Shown piece after piece: positions 39,826-50,218 of a stretch of 64,000 nucleotides of DNA. Origin of the DNA: CAYNWT01 sp964450955. GTDB taxonomy: Bacteria > Planctomycetota > Planctomycetia > Planctomycetales > Planctomycetaceae. A model generated the notes under the pieces. It searched no databases. It saw only the letters and a list, made by a program, of their open reading frames with translations, and was not told the origin of the DNA. The stretch is from assembly GCA_964450955.1 (NCBI GenBank), contig CAYVFI010000033.1, positions 9,309-73,308 on the forward strand. Reading direction: 5' to 3'. Numbering within the stretch: position 1 is the stretch's first letter; each line of letters begins with the position of its first letter. A program made the position numbers and the translations under genes.

Positions 39826-40626
39826 TCAGCCAGCGAGGCCTACTGATCCCATTGCGATTGCTCCGGCGATGAAGCAGTAGATGGCAAACCACCACAGCTG
39901 GCAGTTCTTGACTAGTGCGATCATCCACTTACATGCAAAGAGGCCGGTGACAAACGCCGCGATAAATCCAACCGTCAGGGCGGGTATTGAAACGTCCCCG
40001 GCTGTAAATTCGCCATCCAGTACATCTTTGGCGATCTTGCCCATGATGAGCGGCACGACCATCAGAAACGAGAACCGGGCGGCTCGGGTTCGATCGACGC
40101 CAAGGAGTACCGACGTGGCGATGGTGGCTCCAGACCTTGAAATGCCTGGCAGTATGGCGATTGCCTGGGCGACTCCGACAATAATCGCTTCTACGAAGCC
40201 GACAGACTTTGTTGTATTCTTCGATCGGCCAGCAAGTAGCAACAACGCCCCGGTGAGAACAAGCATCGCCCCAACAAGCATCAGGTTCCCGCTGAAGAAA
40301 CTCTCGATCTGATCTTTGAACACGACTCCGACAATCGCTGCCGGAACCATGGACAGGACAATCTTCGCGACGAATTCCGTATGTTCGTTTCTCTTGAACT
40401 CAAAGACACCCGCGAGAATCTCTTTGATGTCTTTCCAGAAGACAACGACCGTGCTGAGAGCCGTCGCAGCGTGTAGCACGACAGTCATCAGCAGGCTTTC
40501 ATCGGCATCAAGATTCGTGCCCAGCAGGGCTTTTCCGATTTCAAGATGTCCGCTGCTGCTGACCGGGAGGAACTCGGTGAATCCCTGGATGGCTCCAAGT
40601 ACAAGCGCCTTTAACAACTCATCCAT
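39826..40626 (-). CDS. uppP: Undecaprenyl-diphosphatase
   Basis: A 266-residue multi-pass membrane enzyme (BacA/UppP) that removes a phosphate from undecaprenyl diphosphate and so recycles the lipid carrier for peptidoglycan and other polymers. Both signature regions are intact: GAIQGFTEFLPVSSSGHL (Glu18, Ser23-Ser25, His27) and ILPGISRSGATIA with its Arg. Seven to eight hydrophobic segments are visible. Planctomycetes make peptidoglycan, so this is expected. It is convergent with the protease operon and follows the giant-protein pair on the same strand. Confidence 0.96.
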   Translation of the reverse strand: MDELLKALVLGAIQGFTEFLPVSSSGHLEIGKALLGTNLDADESLLMTVVLHAATALSTVVVFWKDIKEILAGVFEFKRNEHTEFVAKIVLSMVPAAIVGVVFKDQIESFFSGNLMLVGAMLVLTGALLLLAGRSKNTTKSVGFVEAIIVGVAQAIAILPGISRSGATIATSVLLGVDRTRAARFSFLMVVPLIMGKIAKDVLDGEFTAGDVSIPALTVGFIAAFVTGLFACKWMIALVKNCQLWWFAIYCFIAGAIAMGSVGLAG

Positions 40627-40737
40627 AGTATTTTACAGTGTCAGATCGATGAACTTGGTGGGTCAGACGAGAATCGTTGCGGAGTCTATCAGTGCTTTCT
40701 CAGGGCGTCGATACCGTAGTGACTGCCAATCGATTTG

Positions 40738-43700
40738 CTACACGCTGTGCGGAACTTTCCACCAGACAAATGGGGCAGTCACCAGCAGTGCATAGCCTGT
40801 CGGTGGGGCGATGGACGTTAGAACCAGAAGTCCGCCAAGGCTCGTAAGTATCAGGGCGGCTCTGACACCGGTGCGGACATACTGGGTGGTCAGGGACAGG
40901 CAGAAAACCAGAAGCCCCGCGATGAAGCCCGTACCGATTCCGGGAGCCGCTGTTGCTGCGGAGTTCGCACTGACTTGCGGGCTGTATGAAGCAGGCGATC
41001 GGAAAAAGACGGATGCAACGTTGGAGTGTCCGGCGGGAACCGGTACGTCTGCAAGGACACCCGGCCGCTGGGCCATGTATTCCAAAGTTGTCGCGGCTGT
41101 CGCTTCCCGGCCCACGTTCATGCTGGCATCGGGCATGGCAAAGAATGCTTCTCCGTTCAGCAGGTCCGGAAAAGGTAGTTCAAGGTTGCCCGACTTGGCT
41201 GGAGCTGTCCAGCGGAGCGTCACGTAGCCGACATCAATGGTGGGGATCCGCAACTCGCCGCCGTCGGCACTTTCCTTGTAGAGCCGATCTTCGACTTCGA
41301 CAGAAGTAACGGAGACTGCTTCCGGAATATTCATCAGCAGTTGCTGCCCATCTGGGCCCGGGACGACTGTTGTTACACCAGAGGTGGTATCGTTGTCCTG
41401 CCAAAGTGTCGTTTCAACAAACGCCGCTGGGGTGCCACTTGGTCGTGAGGCTACTGCCCCTGGAACCGATTCAACATTCCAGTCTTCGTCGGTGCAGTTA
41501 AACAAACGGATGCCCCGCGTGACTTCCGGAATTGCCCATTCAGGAAGCGTCCCGTCGCCAACTTCCGTCGCGCCGGTGACGATTGACTCAAACCCCAGCG
41601 GAATCGCGAGGTACGTCGTTGTCTGCACATTGGTTTTCCAGGCAATCCGGGGCACGCTACCAGGAACGCCGTTAAACGTCACGACAAAAGTTCGGGGCCC
41701 GGCGTCCGGAAACGTGATTCTTGTATCAGAACCAGATAGAACCGTGGTGGCGTCACTGGCTGGTTCCAGTGTTCCGCCATTGAGATCGATAAGCACCTCG
41801 GATCTGTTGCCCTCCACACGGTAGATCCACTTATAGTCTGGCTGGCTGCGGTCGGCCGTTTGTTTCAGGAAGCAGACCGCTGTCACTTGTTCGGGTTGTT
41901 TTGGATGCGTTCGAATGAGTGGTAGCTGGGTATATTCGAGCAACTGAAACGTAGCTTCGCCGTCGGCCAGCGAGTCTGTTGACGCGCTGTCGGGGCGGAC
42001 GACAAATGGAATGCCGTCCCGGTTCTCAAGCGTGACGTCCAGGGTTGGGGCTTTGCGGATGACGAGTGTTGATTCCCGAGTACTTGCGTCGGCGATTTTG
42101 ATCGCTGGGATGGCTGTGAGTGAATCAATGCTGCGGGAGATTCGGCCCTGGACCTGGATGTCCTGAACGCCAGAGGTTCGACCTTCCAGAAGTAACAACA
42201 GTTCGTTACCGGCTTGCTGATAGCGGGCGAGTCGATCGACGCCGTTTTCGCGGACGACAATTGTGTCAATCTGCAGGTCTTGCGGGACTGTCAGTGTATG
42301 AGCGAAGACTGGCCCGTTGATGATTCGAAGTTCAGCCTCCATCGAGTAGTCCACCTCTTCGGCGCCGATTTGGACAGTCTGATCCAGCCAGACTTCACGT
42401 GTGGCGGGTGGGTTAGAAAGGCTGAATTGAACTCGGGTTGCGGCATCGATTCTGAATGTCGTTGGTCCCATGGTCGATACCAGCGCCACGGTTTCTGAGT
42501 CTGGTGCGTTGGAAGGTTTTGTCCGAATGTTGTCCAGGTTCAGTCCCTGCGCTGTGGCGATGGTCACTTCATCACCGGTCAAACCGGGCACCAGTGGCAT
42601 TAGCCGGATGCTGCGTTCTGATCCCAATGCTGTGCTGGTTTCAACCAGTTTGAGTGTCAGTTCGACCGGGGCGATGACCGGCTGGGCGAATTCAATTCCA
42701 ACGTAACTTGTTGGTGTGCCAGCGAATATTTCTTCTCGTGAAGGAACACTGGATGTCAGTGACAGGAACCGGTGTGTTGGCGGGAACGCCAGATCAAGTC
42801 GTTCGAGAGGTTCCGAGCCGGGCGTCACGATGAGACTGTGGACGATAGAAGTCTCGCCAGAACCAACTTCCACAGCGGATTTGTTTTGGAACGTTGGTGC
42901 GGTAGCAGGCACCCCGGTGTTTTCGGCAGGGTTGCCGGCGGTGATCTGAATTTGATCAGTGACCGGGTAGGGCCTGCCTGGTTCTGCAGGCGCGCCATTG
43001 AGTTGGATATCGACGGTCTCTGGAGCGATAACGGTACAATTAGAACCGGTCGCGCCTGGCATTGTGAGTGTAATGCTGTTGTCGACGACGGCTGGAAAGA
43101 GATCCAATTCCAGAACCACTTCGCGCGGTTCATTGGGGTTAGTGTCTTCGTCAACGGGAGGGATTTGGAACCGGATTTCTTCATCTTGTTTCCGAAACAC
43201 CTGCGATGTTCCATCAACCCAGCACTCGTTGACGTTGGCGTCGGCGAATGGTAGCGACACTGTGGCGTGCGTGGATGGTTCGGGGATGATTGCTTTGATG
43301 ATGGCGTGCACAGAGTAACCGGCGTCTGCATATTTGACCGTGTAATGTGCCTGTTGCAGAAGCAGCATTGAATTTGGCGACGTGGTTGATGCTTCCAGTC
43401 GATCCAACAGCGACTTCTCAACGTAGACGGTCTTTTGTCCCTCGACCTCAAACACCTTGAACGTTTCGACTGCCAGGTCCTGGGCCACTGTGATCGACCC
43501 GAGGCTTAGTCCCACTGCGAATACCAGTGTGCCGACACGCGACGGCGATACTGTGAACTGTGAGCCCTGCGGTTGGGCAATTGGATGCCCGCTTCGGGTT
43601 ACCAGGTTGGATAGAACAAGCGCAATAAGTCCGCCCAGCAGGCAGCCTCCGCAAATCGTGCCGAACGGATCAGGCAAGACGAAACACAACACAGCGATGA

Positions 43701-46071
43701 TCGCTTCGAACGCACACAGCCAGACAGGTGAGCTGAATCGCACGATCATCATTCCGACCAGCAGCGCCGCTGTGGTAGCAATCCACGCGTAGTTGGTTAC
43801 GTCATCGGATTGCAGCGTCGTGATTTGCAGCGATTCCGGAACTGTCGGCAGCATGATGTCTGTGATGACTTCAGGCGTGGTTTGCGTTTGCAGCGGGCCC
43901 AGAGTATTCAGCAATGGATTGGAATATGTAGTGGCTGCGTCCTGCGAGCCATATCCCTGCAACCGGGTTCCGGATGGGAGCGTAAGATTCCAGGAGAGGC
44001 TGCCTTGAGCGCGAAATTGTGGAAGCGGGATGCTTCGTGTTTGCCTGAGAGAGCCTGGCTTTGTGGGCGCGAGTTCGTAACGAATCTCAACAAGGTTTCG
44101 CGACATCGTCGTATCCAGAGGCACAACGACACTGGATTGTCTCCTGCGAAATCGCGTCTTGCGTTGGTTGACTTTGACTTCGGTGATGCCGATGTCTTCA
44201 TGTAATTCGAACATCAGTGTTGGTTCATTGTCGGCCAGAACGCTGACCGTATGCGTGTCGGTCGCAGAACCAGAACGCAGTTCGGATGTAAGTTGAACCG
44301 GAAGCACACGTGTAGTGGGTTCTTCGTCAGAACCAGCTTGATCGACCGGTTCCGGTGTTTCATTCACAAGCGGTACTTGCCGGGCTAGTTCAATGGCCGT
44401 GCCAGGTTTGGATTCAATAATCACGCTGTCAGCGTCAAGAAAGTTTGTTGGTAACTTTGTAAGGATCGCCGTCGGCAACTGTCCGGCAAGTATTGTCGGT
44501 AGAGAATCCAGTGGTTGGGCCAGGCTGTCTGCGGGAACAACCAGAACGTGAGTCGCCAGTTTGCCGTCTACGGTTGCGATGGCTGTCCTTGGCGTGATTC
44601 TGGTGTGCCCGATGAGTTCCAGTGTGCTGCTGCCAATTGGCGGCAGGAACGCGCGGACGAAGGGTGCGTCTGCGGTGCCTTCGATTCGGAAGTCACACGG
44701 AGTCTTGTCCGCGCCAACGCTGACTTCCTGAACCGTAAAGTCCTGTGGTAGTGAAAGCCTGAGTTCACCGGGCAACGGAGTATCTGACACCAGAATGCTC
44801 TTGTGCTTCCACACTCCGGATTCTGGTTCTACCCGTGTCGCAACCTGGTACTGGCGTGATCGCTGCGCCTGGCTGACTCGCAGAGTGGCATTGATGTTCG
44901 CAAAGATTCGCGTCAGTGAAATCGTCTGTGTTCCGTCCAGGTCAAAGACGCTGTCAGCCTGCTCATGGCCTGCCGGGTCCAACTGCTGGAGTTCCAGCGG
45001 TGATTCGATGCGCAGGCGATGCTTCACGCGATGCACGGTTGCAGCAAGGGCTTTCCCGCCCGCGGTACGGCACGCAACGACTGCCAATGACGGGACAGGC
45101 CACGCCTTTCCGGCAACTGGCGCAGTGGTGGCTGAGACGATGAATGGGCGGCTGGCGCCTTGTAGTTTGTCGGGAAGTTTCACCCACAGCAGCAGGCCCG
45201 AATCGGTTCGAGAGAGTTCAATGGGGAGCACCGTGCCATCCCCGTAGGAAACCGATTCCACCGTTCCGCCGTCCGGGATTTGAATGGAAAACTCATCAAT
45301 CGGGATCGGGCACTGCAGAAGGTACTCCGACTGGAAGGTCGTGCTGTCGGTGCGAAGAGTCCAGGTTGTGTTGACCTCGACTCGTGCCCTTTCCGCGACC
45401 AGCGGTCGTCGCGATGTGACGACGTTGAGACGAACCGGGGCGTTGCCGTCCAGAATAACCCGCCACTGGGTCTCGGTTTGGTGATCCGTAGGTGGGTTGA
45501 CGATGACAGCATTGGATTGCAGTCGATGTCCAGCCGGTAGTGTCAGCGTAAGTTCGCTGGCGAGTGCTGCCAGTGGATGTAGGATAAGTTCGGTTCCCCA
45601 AACGCGCTGCTTACCGTCAAGCGTCCAGTCGCCGCTCAGAGTTTCCTGTTCAGGATCCACCAGCACCATCGCATTGCCATCGGCGGTGATACCCCAGGCG
45701 GTTGGTTTAGCAAGCTGGAACGAATTGAACCGCGGCTTCCCAAGTAGCAGGGTGTTGGGCTGGCTGATTGAGTTTGTTGCGACTGTCGCGTTCAGCGTTC
45801 CTGTTAGTTTTCCGGTCTTCAGAAAACGGGCTGTGTAGGCTATTCGGTCCGAGATGAGCGTTGAAGGTGGGGCGATAGCCTCCTGTGCTTGCTTGCGCCG
45901 ACGGTCGAGTTCATCGCGGTCAATCGGAACCAGGTTACCGGCGTCAATAATGGCAGCCAGTTGATCGGAATTGACTTTGAGTCGTTCCAGTGACAGCGGC
46001 TGTTCCTGACCGTAAGTGGATGGCACCAGTAGCACCAGCGAAAGCAATGAGGTGGCCAGCGACCGGTTCAT
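40738..46071 (-). CDS. Giant secreted/membrane beta-rich protein, probable two-unit fusion
   Basis: A 1777-residue protein starting at ATG 46071. The start is fixed by ATGA overlap with the upstream gene, a GGGAG site and a signal peptide (LLSLVLLVPSTYGQE). Unit 1 (about 1-800) is beta-rich and ends in several helices (ALLVGMMIVRF, FEAIIAVLCFVL, GGLIALVLSNL). Unit 2 opens with what looks like a second signal peptide (VFAVGLSLGSITVAQD), then about 850 residues of beta-rich sequence and a C-terminal helix block (IAGLLVFCLSLTTQYV, ALILTSLGGLLVLT). A KTVYVEKSLLDRLEAS segment resembles MIYVPYRKLRDVFD of the protein at 1-2277. The unit layout suggests fusion of two ancestral genes. Function unknown. 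Confidence 0.85.
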   Translation of the reverse strand: MNRSLATSLLSLVLLVPSTYGQEQPLSLERLKVNSDQLAAIIDAGNLVPIDRDELDRRRKQAQEAIAPPSTLISDRIAYTARFLKTGKLTGTLNATVATNSISQPNTLLLGKPRFNSFQLAKPTAWGITADGNAMVLVDPEQETLSGDWTLDGKQRVWGTELILHPLAALASELTLTLPAGHRLQSNAVIVNPPTDHQTETQWRVILDGNAPVRLNVVTSRRPLVAERARVEVNTTWTLRTDSTTFQSEYLLQCPIPIDEFSIQIPDGGTVESVSYGDGTVLPIELSRTDSGLLLWVKLPDKLQGASRPFIVSATTAPVAGKAWPVPSLAVVACRTAGGKALAATVHRVKHRLRIESPLELQQLDPAGHEQADSVFDLDGTQTISLTRIFANINATLRVSQAQRSRQYQVATRVEPESGVWKHKSILVSDTPLPGELRLSLPQDFTVQEVSVGADKTPCDFRIEGTADAPFVRAFLPPIGSSTLELIGHTRITPRTAIATVDGKLATHVLVVPADSLAQPLDSLPTILAGQLPTAILTKLPTNFLDADSVIIESKPGTAIELARQVPLVNETPEPVDQAGSDEEPTTRVLPVQLTSELRSGSATDTHTVSVLADNEPTLMFELHEDIGITEVKVNQRKTRFRRRQSSVVVPLDTTMSRNLVEIRYELAPTKPGSLRQTRSIPLPQFRAQGSLSWNLTLPSGTRLQGYGSQDAATTYSNPLLNTLGPLQTQTTPEVITDIMLPTVPESLQITTLQSDDVTNYAWIATTAALLVGMMIVRFSSPVWLCAFEAIIAVLCFVLPDPFGTICGGCLLGGLIALVLSNLVTRSGHPIAQPQGSQFTVSPSRVGTLVFAVGLSLGSITVAQDLAVETFKVFEVEGQKTVYVEKSLLDRLEASTTSPNSMLLLQQAHYTVKYADAGYSVHAIIKAIIPEPSTHATVSLPFADANVNECWVDGTSQVFRKQDEEIRFQIPPVDEDTNPNEPREVVLELDLFPAVVDNSITLTMPGATGSNCTVIAPETVDIQLNGAPAEPGRPYPVTDQIQITAGNPAENTGVPATAPTFQNKSAVEVGSGETSIVHSLIVTPGSEPLERLDLAFPPTHRFLSLTSSVPSREEIFAGTPTSYVGIEFAQPVIAPVELTLKLVETSTALGSERSIRLMPLVPGLTGDEVTIATAQGLNLDNIRTKPSNAPDSETVALVSTMGPTTFRIDAATRVQFSLSNPPATREVWLDQTVQIGAEEVDYSMEAELRIINGPVFAHTLTVPQDLQIDTIVVRENGVDRLARYQQAGNELLLLLEGRTSGVQDIQVQGRISRSIDSLTAIPAIKIADASTRESTLVIRKAPTLDVTLENRDGIPFVVRPDSASTDSLADGEATFQLLEYTQLPLIRTHPKQPEQVTAVCFLKQTADRSQPDYKWIYRVEGNRSEVLIDLNGGTLEPASDATTVLSGSDTRITFPDAGPRTFVVTFNGVPGSVPRIAWKTNVQTTTYLAIPLGFESIVTGATEVGDGTLPEWAIPEVTRGIRLFNCTDEDWNVESVPGAVASRPSGTPAAFVETTLWQDNDTTSGVTTVVPGPDGQQLLMNIPEAVSVTSVEVEDRLYKESADGGELRIPTIDVGYVTLRWTAPAKSGNLELPFPDLLNGEAFFAMPDASMNVGREATAATTLEYMAQRPGVLADVPVPAGHSNVASVFFRSPASYSPQVSANSAATAAPGIGTGFIAGLLVFCLSLTTQYVRTGVRAALILTSLGGLLVLTSIAPPTGYALLVTAPFVWWKVPHSV

Positions 46072-49000
46072 TGCGAACTCCCGGGTGCGACGACGGAGTG
46101 CGAGACCGAGCCTGGTTCGACTGGAATGGCGATCGTGGATTTCTGTTCCATACTGTAAGTGCCATAGCCGCGGCGATAGCGTTTGCGATCGATTCGATGT
46201 GCGATGGCAGCCAGAATGAGTCCCAGCACGGCAGGTTGCAGCAGTAGCTTGATGGCTGGTGCGTACCGCAGCGACAACACAGAAATCAATACGCCCGCAA
46301 TCGGAATCGCGATTGCGAACCGCCTTGGTGAAAATCGAATCAAGGCGAACGCTGCAAGGAAGGCCACACCGGAACCGAACAGCAATACGAATGACTGATC
46401 GACGGTGCTTAAACGCAGCCCTGATTTTAGCGAAGGTAGTTGAAACGCGAATGCGTTGCCTGCCACGGCCTGAACGGTTTGCGAATCGCGACTTGTTCCT
46501 TGGCGCAACCAAAGTTCAAGATCTTTGAACTCGTCAGTTGGCTGACGCGACCAACCAAAACTGCCAAGCGACCACTCGAAACACGGAGTGCCGATCTTGT
46601 CAAAACCGGAAAGATGTTCGCCACTGGGCAGAATCACCTGCCAGATAACATCATCGACAGGAGTGTCGTCAGGCATCGTGGGGCACGACGCGGTAAAACG
46701 CCGGGACCATGAAAGCTGGGGAACCGAACTTCCAAAATCGATAGCCAGAATTCCGGAACCACCAAGCTGCCGCTGCGTGATGGTCAGAATCTCAGTTCCG
46801 ACCAGTCGATCGACGTTCCATTGTTGGCGGGGCAGGGGAACGCCGTTCCAACTAACGGCGTAGATGCGGGTTCGTTCAGGAACGTTAAGCGTTTGCTGGA
46901 CGAACTGTCCGCGGAGCACAAAACTCACACGACCTTTCACTTCAGATCCGGTGACCTTCGATTGAACCAACGCGCGAGTGACGGCGAATTGCCGCGCTGT
47001 GCCTGAGAGTGGACTGTCTAGTCTTAGTGACAACGTGTCCGTGGGTTGATCAGCAATCCATTCAGCTTCGAGTTGTCGAGAGAAGACTGGCTTCCATTTA
47101 CCGATGGGCGTGATTTTTCGTTTGGCTCCCGGTTTTACGCCAACCCGCAAGTCCCCGTTTGGGCTGTCCGCACTCAGTATGACCGGGACCTTAGCCATTG
47201 CGTCTTCAGCAAGAAACGGTACTCGATAGCGAATCTGCACTTCAAAATTGCCAGTCATCGGTTCGGGCAGGGCGAAGCGGCTGGTGTTGGGTCCGACCGC
47301 CAGTCTTCGCAGTGCGGTTCCATCTTCCAGGGCGACGGATGCGTCAACGCCATCGGGGATGGTGAATCGGAGTTCCGCGATGTGGTCGAACTGCAGTTGG
47401 TAGTTGAGGTTCTCCTCAACGTTGATCGCTTCTTCCCTCACATCCAGCACGACAGATGTTGAGGTTGTCACCTTGCGTTGTCGAGGTCGTAGTTGGGCCG
47501 TGAAGTGTTTTAGCTCAGACCGAACCAGCAGGGCCTGGTTTTGCAGGGTTGTTGTTGGTTGTTCGAAGTCTTCGACCATCCGGGCGTCAAATGGAATTGG
47601 TGCGCTGACAGTTTTTTCGCCGTCGGCAAATTCGATGGCAACGTTTGAGTCAGTCGCTAACACAACCGTGGTTGGCTGGCGAGTTTCTGAGACGATACCG
47701 GGCAGCGAAACGGAGAACCCTTCCGGGGTTGCGAGTGTGCGGACAGCACCGACGCTGACTTCGAATGTTCCGGCCATTCGCGTCAAAAGGTTCAAGGTAA
47801 GAGATTCATCGTCGGCGAGTTCAGAACTGGTCCAGTCTGCGAGGTTTTCTGCTGGCGGGCTTGGGAGCAGCTTCCAGTCTTCATCTCGTATTCCCGGCCA
47901 GACCAGTTTGAGTTCCTGAACCGAACCACGCAGTACGCGAACTCGGAACCGAGACTCGATCCGCACCTGGTCTTCAGAAAAGTACAGGACAGTCCGCGGC
48001 GTGACGGTATAAAACGGTTCGACGTCGCGCAGTTCGACGGTGAATTCGGATTCTGAACTCAGCAGTCTGCATCGGGTTGTGCGTTGATCCGACCGGTTGG
48101 CTCGAACACTTTGAACTCCCACGGACTTGACAGGTTGAACCGCGACGCCTTCGGGTGGAGTCAGTTCCAGCTTCGTTGTTTGTTCCTGAGCATCCGCGAC
48201 AAGGAACCCGGTAAACTTCCACCGCCGCGCGACTTCGGAGTCTTCGGCGGCCAGTGACCAGTTTAATTCAACTCGATCTGTCAGCGGTTCGGCGAATGTG
48301 ACGCGGACCTTACCCTGTTCGTCGTCCGCTTCAATCAGACTGACGCGACCAGTTGGGTCGATTTGCTGAGCTTCCGTATTTCGAACGACCATCCCGGCGG
48401 GCAGGCTGATATCGACAGTGCTTAGTGAGCCTTGCTGCATGACCAGGGTTTGTGTCGCTGTAATCGAAAACGGATCGGTTGCCAGGTTGGCGGTCAGGTC
48501 GGTCAGCGAACGCAGCACCGGGCGCGAGTTTACGACGTCGGGGCGAACGTCCCATTCCAGGCTGAATTGGGTTCCGAGTCCCCATAAGTCGATTTGCGTT
48601 CCATTTTTTTCCCGGGAGGTTCTAAGCCCGGCGCCTTTGGGAGGTTGAACGGTGATGTTGCCGGCGGGAACGTTAAGTGAAAGGCGCGTTGCGGCGGCGT
48701 CGGGCAGCCGTAGGCGCAACGTGTGTCTTAGGTGTTGAGGTTCGCGAACCGAAACGATAAGCGGCAGCGTGAGTTCGTGTTTGCCGCTGCCCTGAAAAAA
48801 CCAATGACGGATCCCGGATTCCGTTGTTCGTTTTCTGTCGAACACAGCTTTGCCGTCGCCCTTATACGTCCACTTGTCCGCCAGCTTTCCTTCGTTCATC
48901 GCGACGGGAACTGAGACCCAGCGGTCTTCGTTGACATTCAGTTGAATGGAAAGCGTTGCGTCGATGTACGCGAGGTTCCCATTAACGTGTCCCTTCAGCG

Positions 49001-49280
49001 ACGTGGCTGTGATGACATATTGGGGCGGACGGTCAGCCTGTTTGCCGCGGATTAGCTTCAGGACCTCGTCGTCCTCGACACCAAGCGACGACAACGGAAT
49101 CAACAATCCATCGGCTGTCCGGTGGTAGTAGCCTTCCTTCTGAGAACCAGGTTGTTCGGGGCCCTGCGTGTCCTGGGCCGGCACGTGTGCAACCAGGGCC
49201 ACTCCGAGAAGCATTACCCACCGGCAAACGCAAATCGGGCGCGGTAACGACTCGCAGCGAGTGGTTATCACTTTGAACAT
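46068..49280 (-). CDS. Large secreted beta-rich protein with C-terminal membrane helices
   Basis: A 1070-residue protein. ATG 49280 is followed by a basic stretch and a signal sequence (VMLLGVALVAHVPAQD). The body is beta-rich, with repeated strand patterns and an RGSVQELKLVWPG segment shared in pattern with the 1-2277 protein. The C-terminus has about three helices (FVLLFGSGVAFLAAFALIRF, IAIPIAGVLISVLSL, LLLQPAVLGLILAAIAH) and a short basic tail. It is translationally coupled to the 1777-residue gene by ATGA, so the two proteins probably form a complex. The longer frame to 49595 has no signal peptide at its own start and covers the neighbouring gene. Function unknown. Confidence 0.83.
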   Translation of the reverse strand: MFKVITTRCESLPRPICVCRWVMLLGVALVAHVPAQDTQGPEQPGSQKEGYYHRTADGLLIPLSSLGVEDDEVLKLIRGKQADRPPQYVITATSLKGHVNGNLAYIDATLSIQLNVNEDRWVSVPVAMNEGKLADKWTYKGDGKAVFDRKRTTESGIRHWFFQGSGKHELTLPLIVSVREPQHLRHTLRLRLPDAAATRLSLNVPAGNITVQPPKGAGLRTSREKNGTQIDLWGLGTQFSLEWDVRPDVVNSRPVLRSLTDLTANLATDPFSITATQTLVMQQGSLSTVDISLPAGMVVRNTEAQQIDPTGRVSLIEADDEQGKVRVTFAEPLTDRVELNWSLAAEDSEVARRWKFTGFLVADAQEQTTKLELTPPEGVAVQPVKSVGVQSVRANRSDQRTTRCRLLSSESEFTVELRDVEPFYTVTPRTVLYFSEDQVRIESRFRVRVLRGSVQELKLVWPGIRDEDWKLLPSPPAENLADWTSSELADDESLTLNLLTRMAGTFEVSVGAVRTLATPEGFSVSLPGIVSETRQPTTVVLATDSNVAIEFADGEKTVSAPIPFDARMVEDFEQPTTTLQNQALLVRSELKHFTAQLRPRQRKVTTSTSVVLDVREEAINVEENLNYQLQFDHIAELRFTIPDGVDASVALEDGTALRRLAVGPNTSRFALPEPMTGNFEVQIRYRVPFLAEDAMAKVPVILSADSPNGDLRVGVKPGAKRKITPIGKWKPVFSRQLEAEWIADQPTDTLSLRLDSPLSGTARQFAVTRALVQSKVTGSEVKGRVSFVLRGQFVQQTLNVPERTRIYAVSWNGVPLPRQQWNVDRLVGTEILTITQRQLGGSGILAIDFGSSVPQLSWSRRFTASCPTMPDDTPVDDVIWQVILPSGEHLSGFDKIGTPCFEWSLGSFGWSRQPTDEFKDLELWLRQGTSRDSQTVQAVAGNAFAFQLPSLKSGLRLSTVDQSFVLLFGSGVAFLAAFALIRFSPRRFAIAIPIAGVLISVLSLRYAPAIKLLLQPAVLGLILAAIAHRIDRKRYRRGYGTYSMEQKSTIAIPVEPGSVSHSVVAPGSSQ

Positions 49281-49444
49281 TGTTCGGATGTCCGGGCCGC
49301 GGGACGTGCTTGAAAGCGGCCAAAAGAAAGGGCAAACAGCGAGCCTATATTTTACGTGCCCGGGACGGCTGAGGAAAAGAAAAACGGCAATCCCGGTCCT
49401 TTGATCGGTCGATGGTCGCGAACGAAACGTCTGCGAGCGTTGCT

Positions 49445-50218
49445 TTAAGACAACACGTCCACCATTCCAGCATGAATCGCAGATCCATTCGATGCCAGCA
49501 GGCTGGGCACGCGTATGTCGATTGGTTTCCCCTGCATGTCTGTAGACTGGCCACCGGCGCGATTCACGATGAACGCGCCGGCCGCGACGTCCCATGGTTT
49601 CAGACTGGTGGACCAGTATGCATCAATGCGACCGCAGGCAACGTAAGCCAGATTCAATGCGGCGGAACCGGTTCGCTGCACGGTTTGAACGTGTGGGATC
49701 GCGTTCATGAATCTGGCCATCGCAGGGTTCTCAGGTCCGGCTCCGACGGGCAGGCTGGCGACGGCAAAAGTTTCGGGAAGTGTCGCGACCGCACTTGGTT
49801 GAATTGCTTCGCCGTTACACGTCGCGGGTTCGTCAGCAGCGGCCCGGAATAGTTCGTCGCGATTGGGATCGTAGATGACGCCAACGACCAGTTGACCTTT
49901 GTGTTCCAGCGCTATGGAGACGCAGTAGTAGGGGAAGCCGTGTACGTAGTTGGATGTTCCGTCCAGTGGATCGATGACCCAGCAGAATTCGGAGTCGTGG
50001 TTTTCCGACAAGCCTTCTTCGCCCAGGAACCCGTGATCGGGGAACGCTTCTTTGATGAGCGTGTGAATTGCTTCCTGCGAAGCGAAGTCAGCTTCCGTCA
50101 CAAGATTCGCGCGGCTCTTTTCGCTGACTGTAAATCTTTCGGACCAGTCGTGAAGAACCTGGCCACCCTTGCGTGCGGCGGCTTCAGCAATGTCAGCAAA
50201 CGCTGTTGTTTTGGACAC
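49445..50218 (-). CDS. Inositol monophosphatase family protein
   Basis: A 257-residue protein of the IMPase/SuhB family, magnesium-dependent phosphatases acting on inositol phosphate or similar sugar phosphates. Metal-site motifs are present: FLGEEGLSE (about 64-72), IDPLDGTSNYVHGFP (about 82-96) and the C-terminal SLKPWDVAAGAFIVNRAGG. GTG at 50218 is the start; GAGAG lies upstream at normal distance. It could serve inositol, histidinol-phosphate or PAP hydrolysis; sequence alone does not decide, although a HisN role would fit an organism whose other his genes are scattered. Confidence 0.92.
   Translation of the reverse strand: MSKTTAFADIAEAAARKGGQVLHDWSERFTVSEKSRANLVTEADFASQEAIHTLIKEAFPDHGFLGEEGLSENHDSEFCWVIDPLDGTSNYVHGFPYYCVSIALEHKGQLVVGVIYDPNRDELFRAAADEPATCNGEAIQPSAVATLPETFAVASLPVGAGPENPAMARFMNAIPHVQTVQRTGSAALNLAYVACGRIDAYWSTSLKPWDVAAGAFIVNRAGGQSTDMQGKPIDIRVPSLLASNGSAIHAGMVDVLS

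Noticed and set aside
49281..49595. N-terminal extension of the 1070-residue giant protein
   Set aside because: The longer open frame begins inside the opposite reading of the phosphatase gene and lacks a signal peptide. ATG 49280 gives a normal signal sequence.
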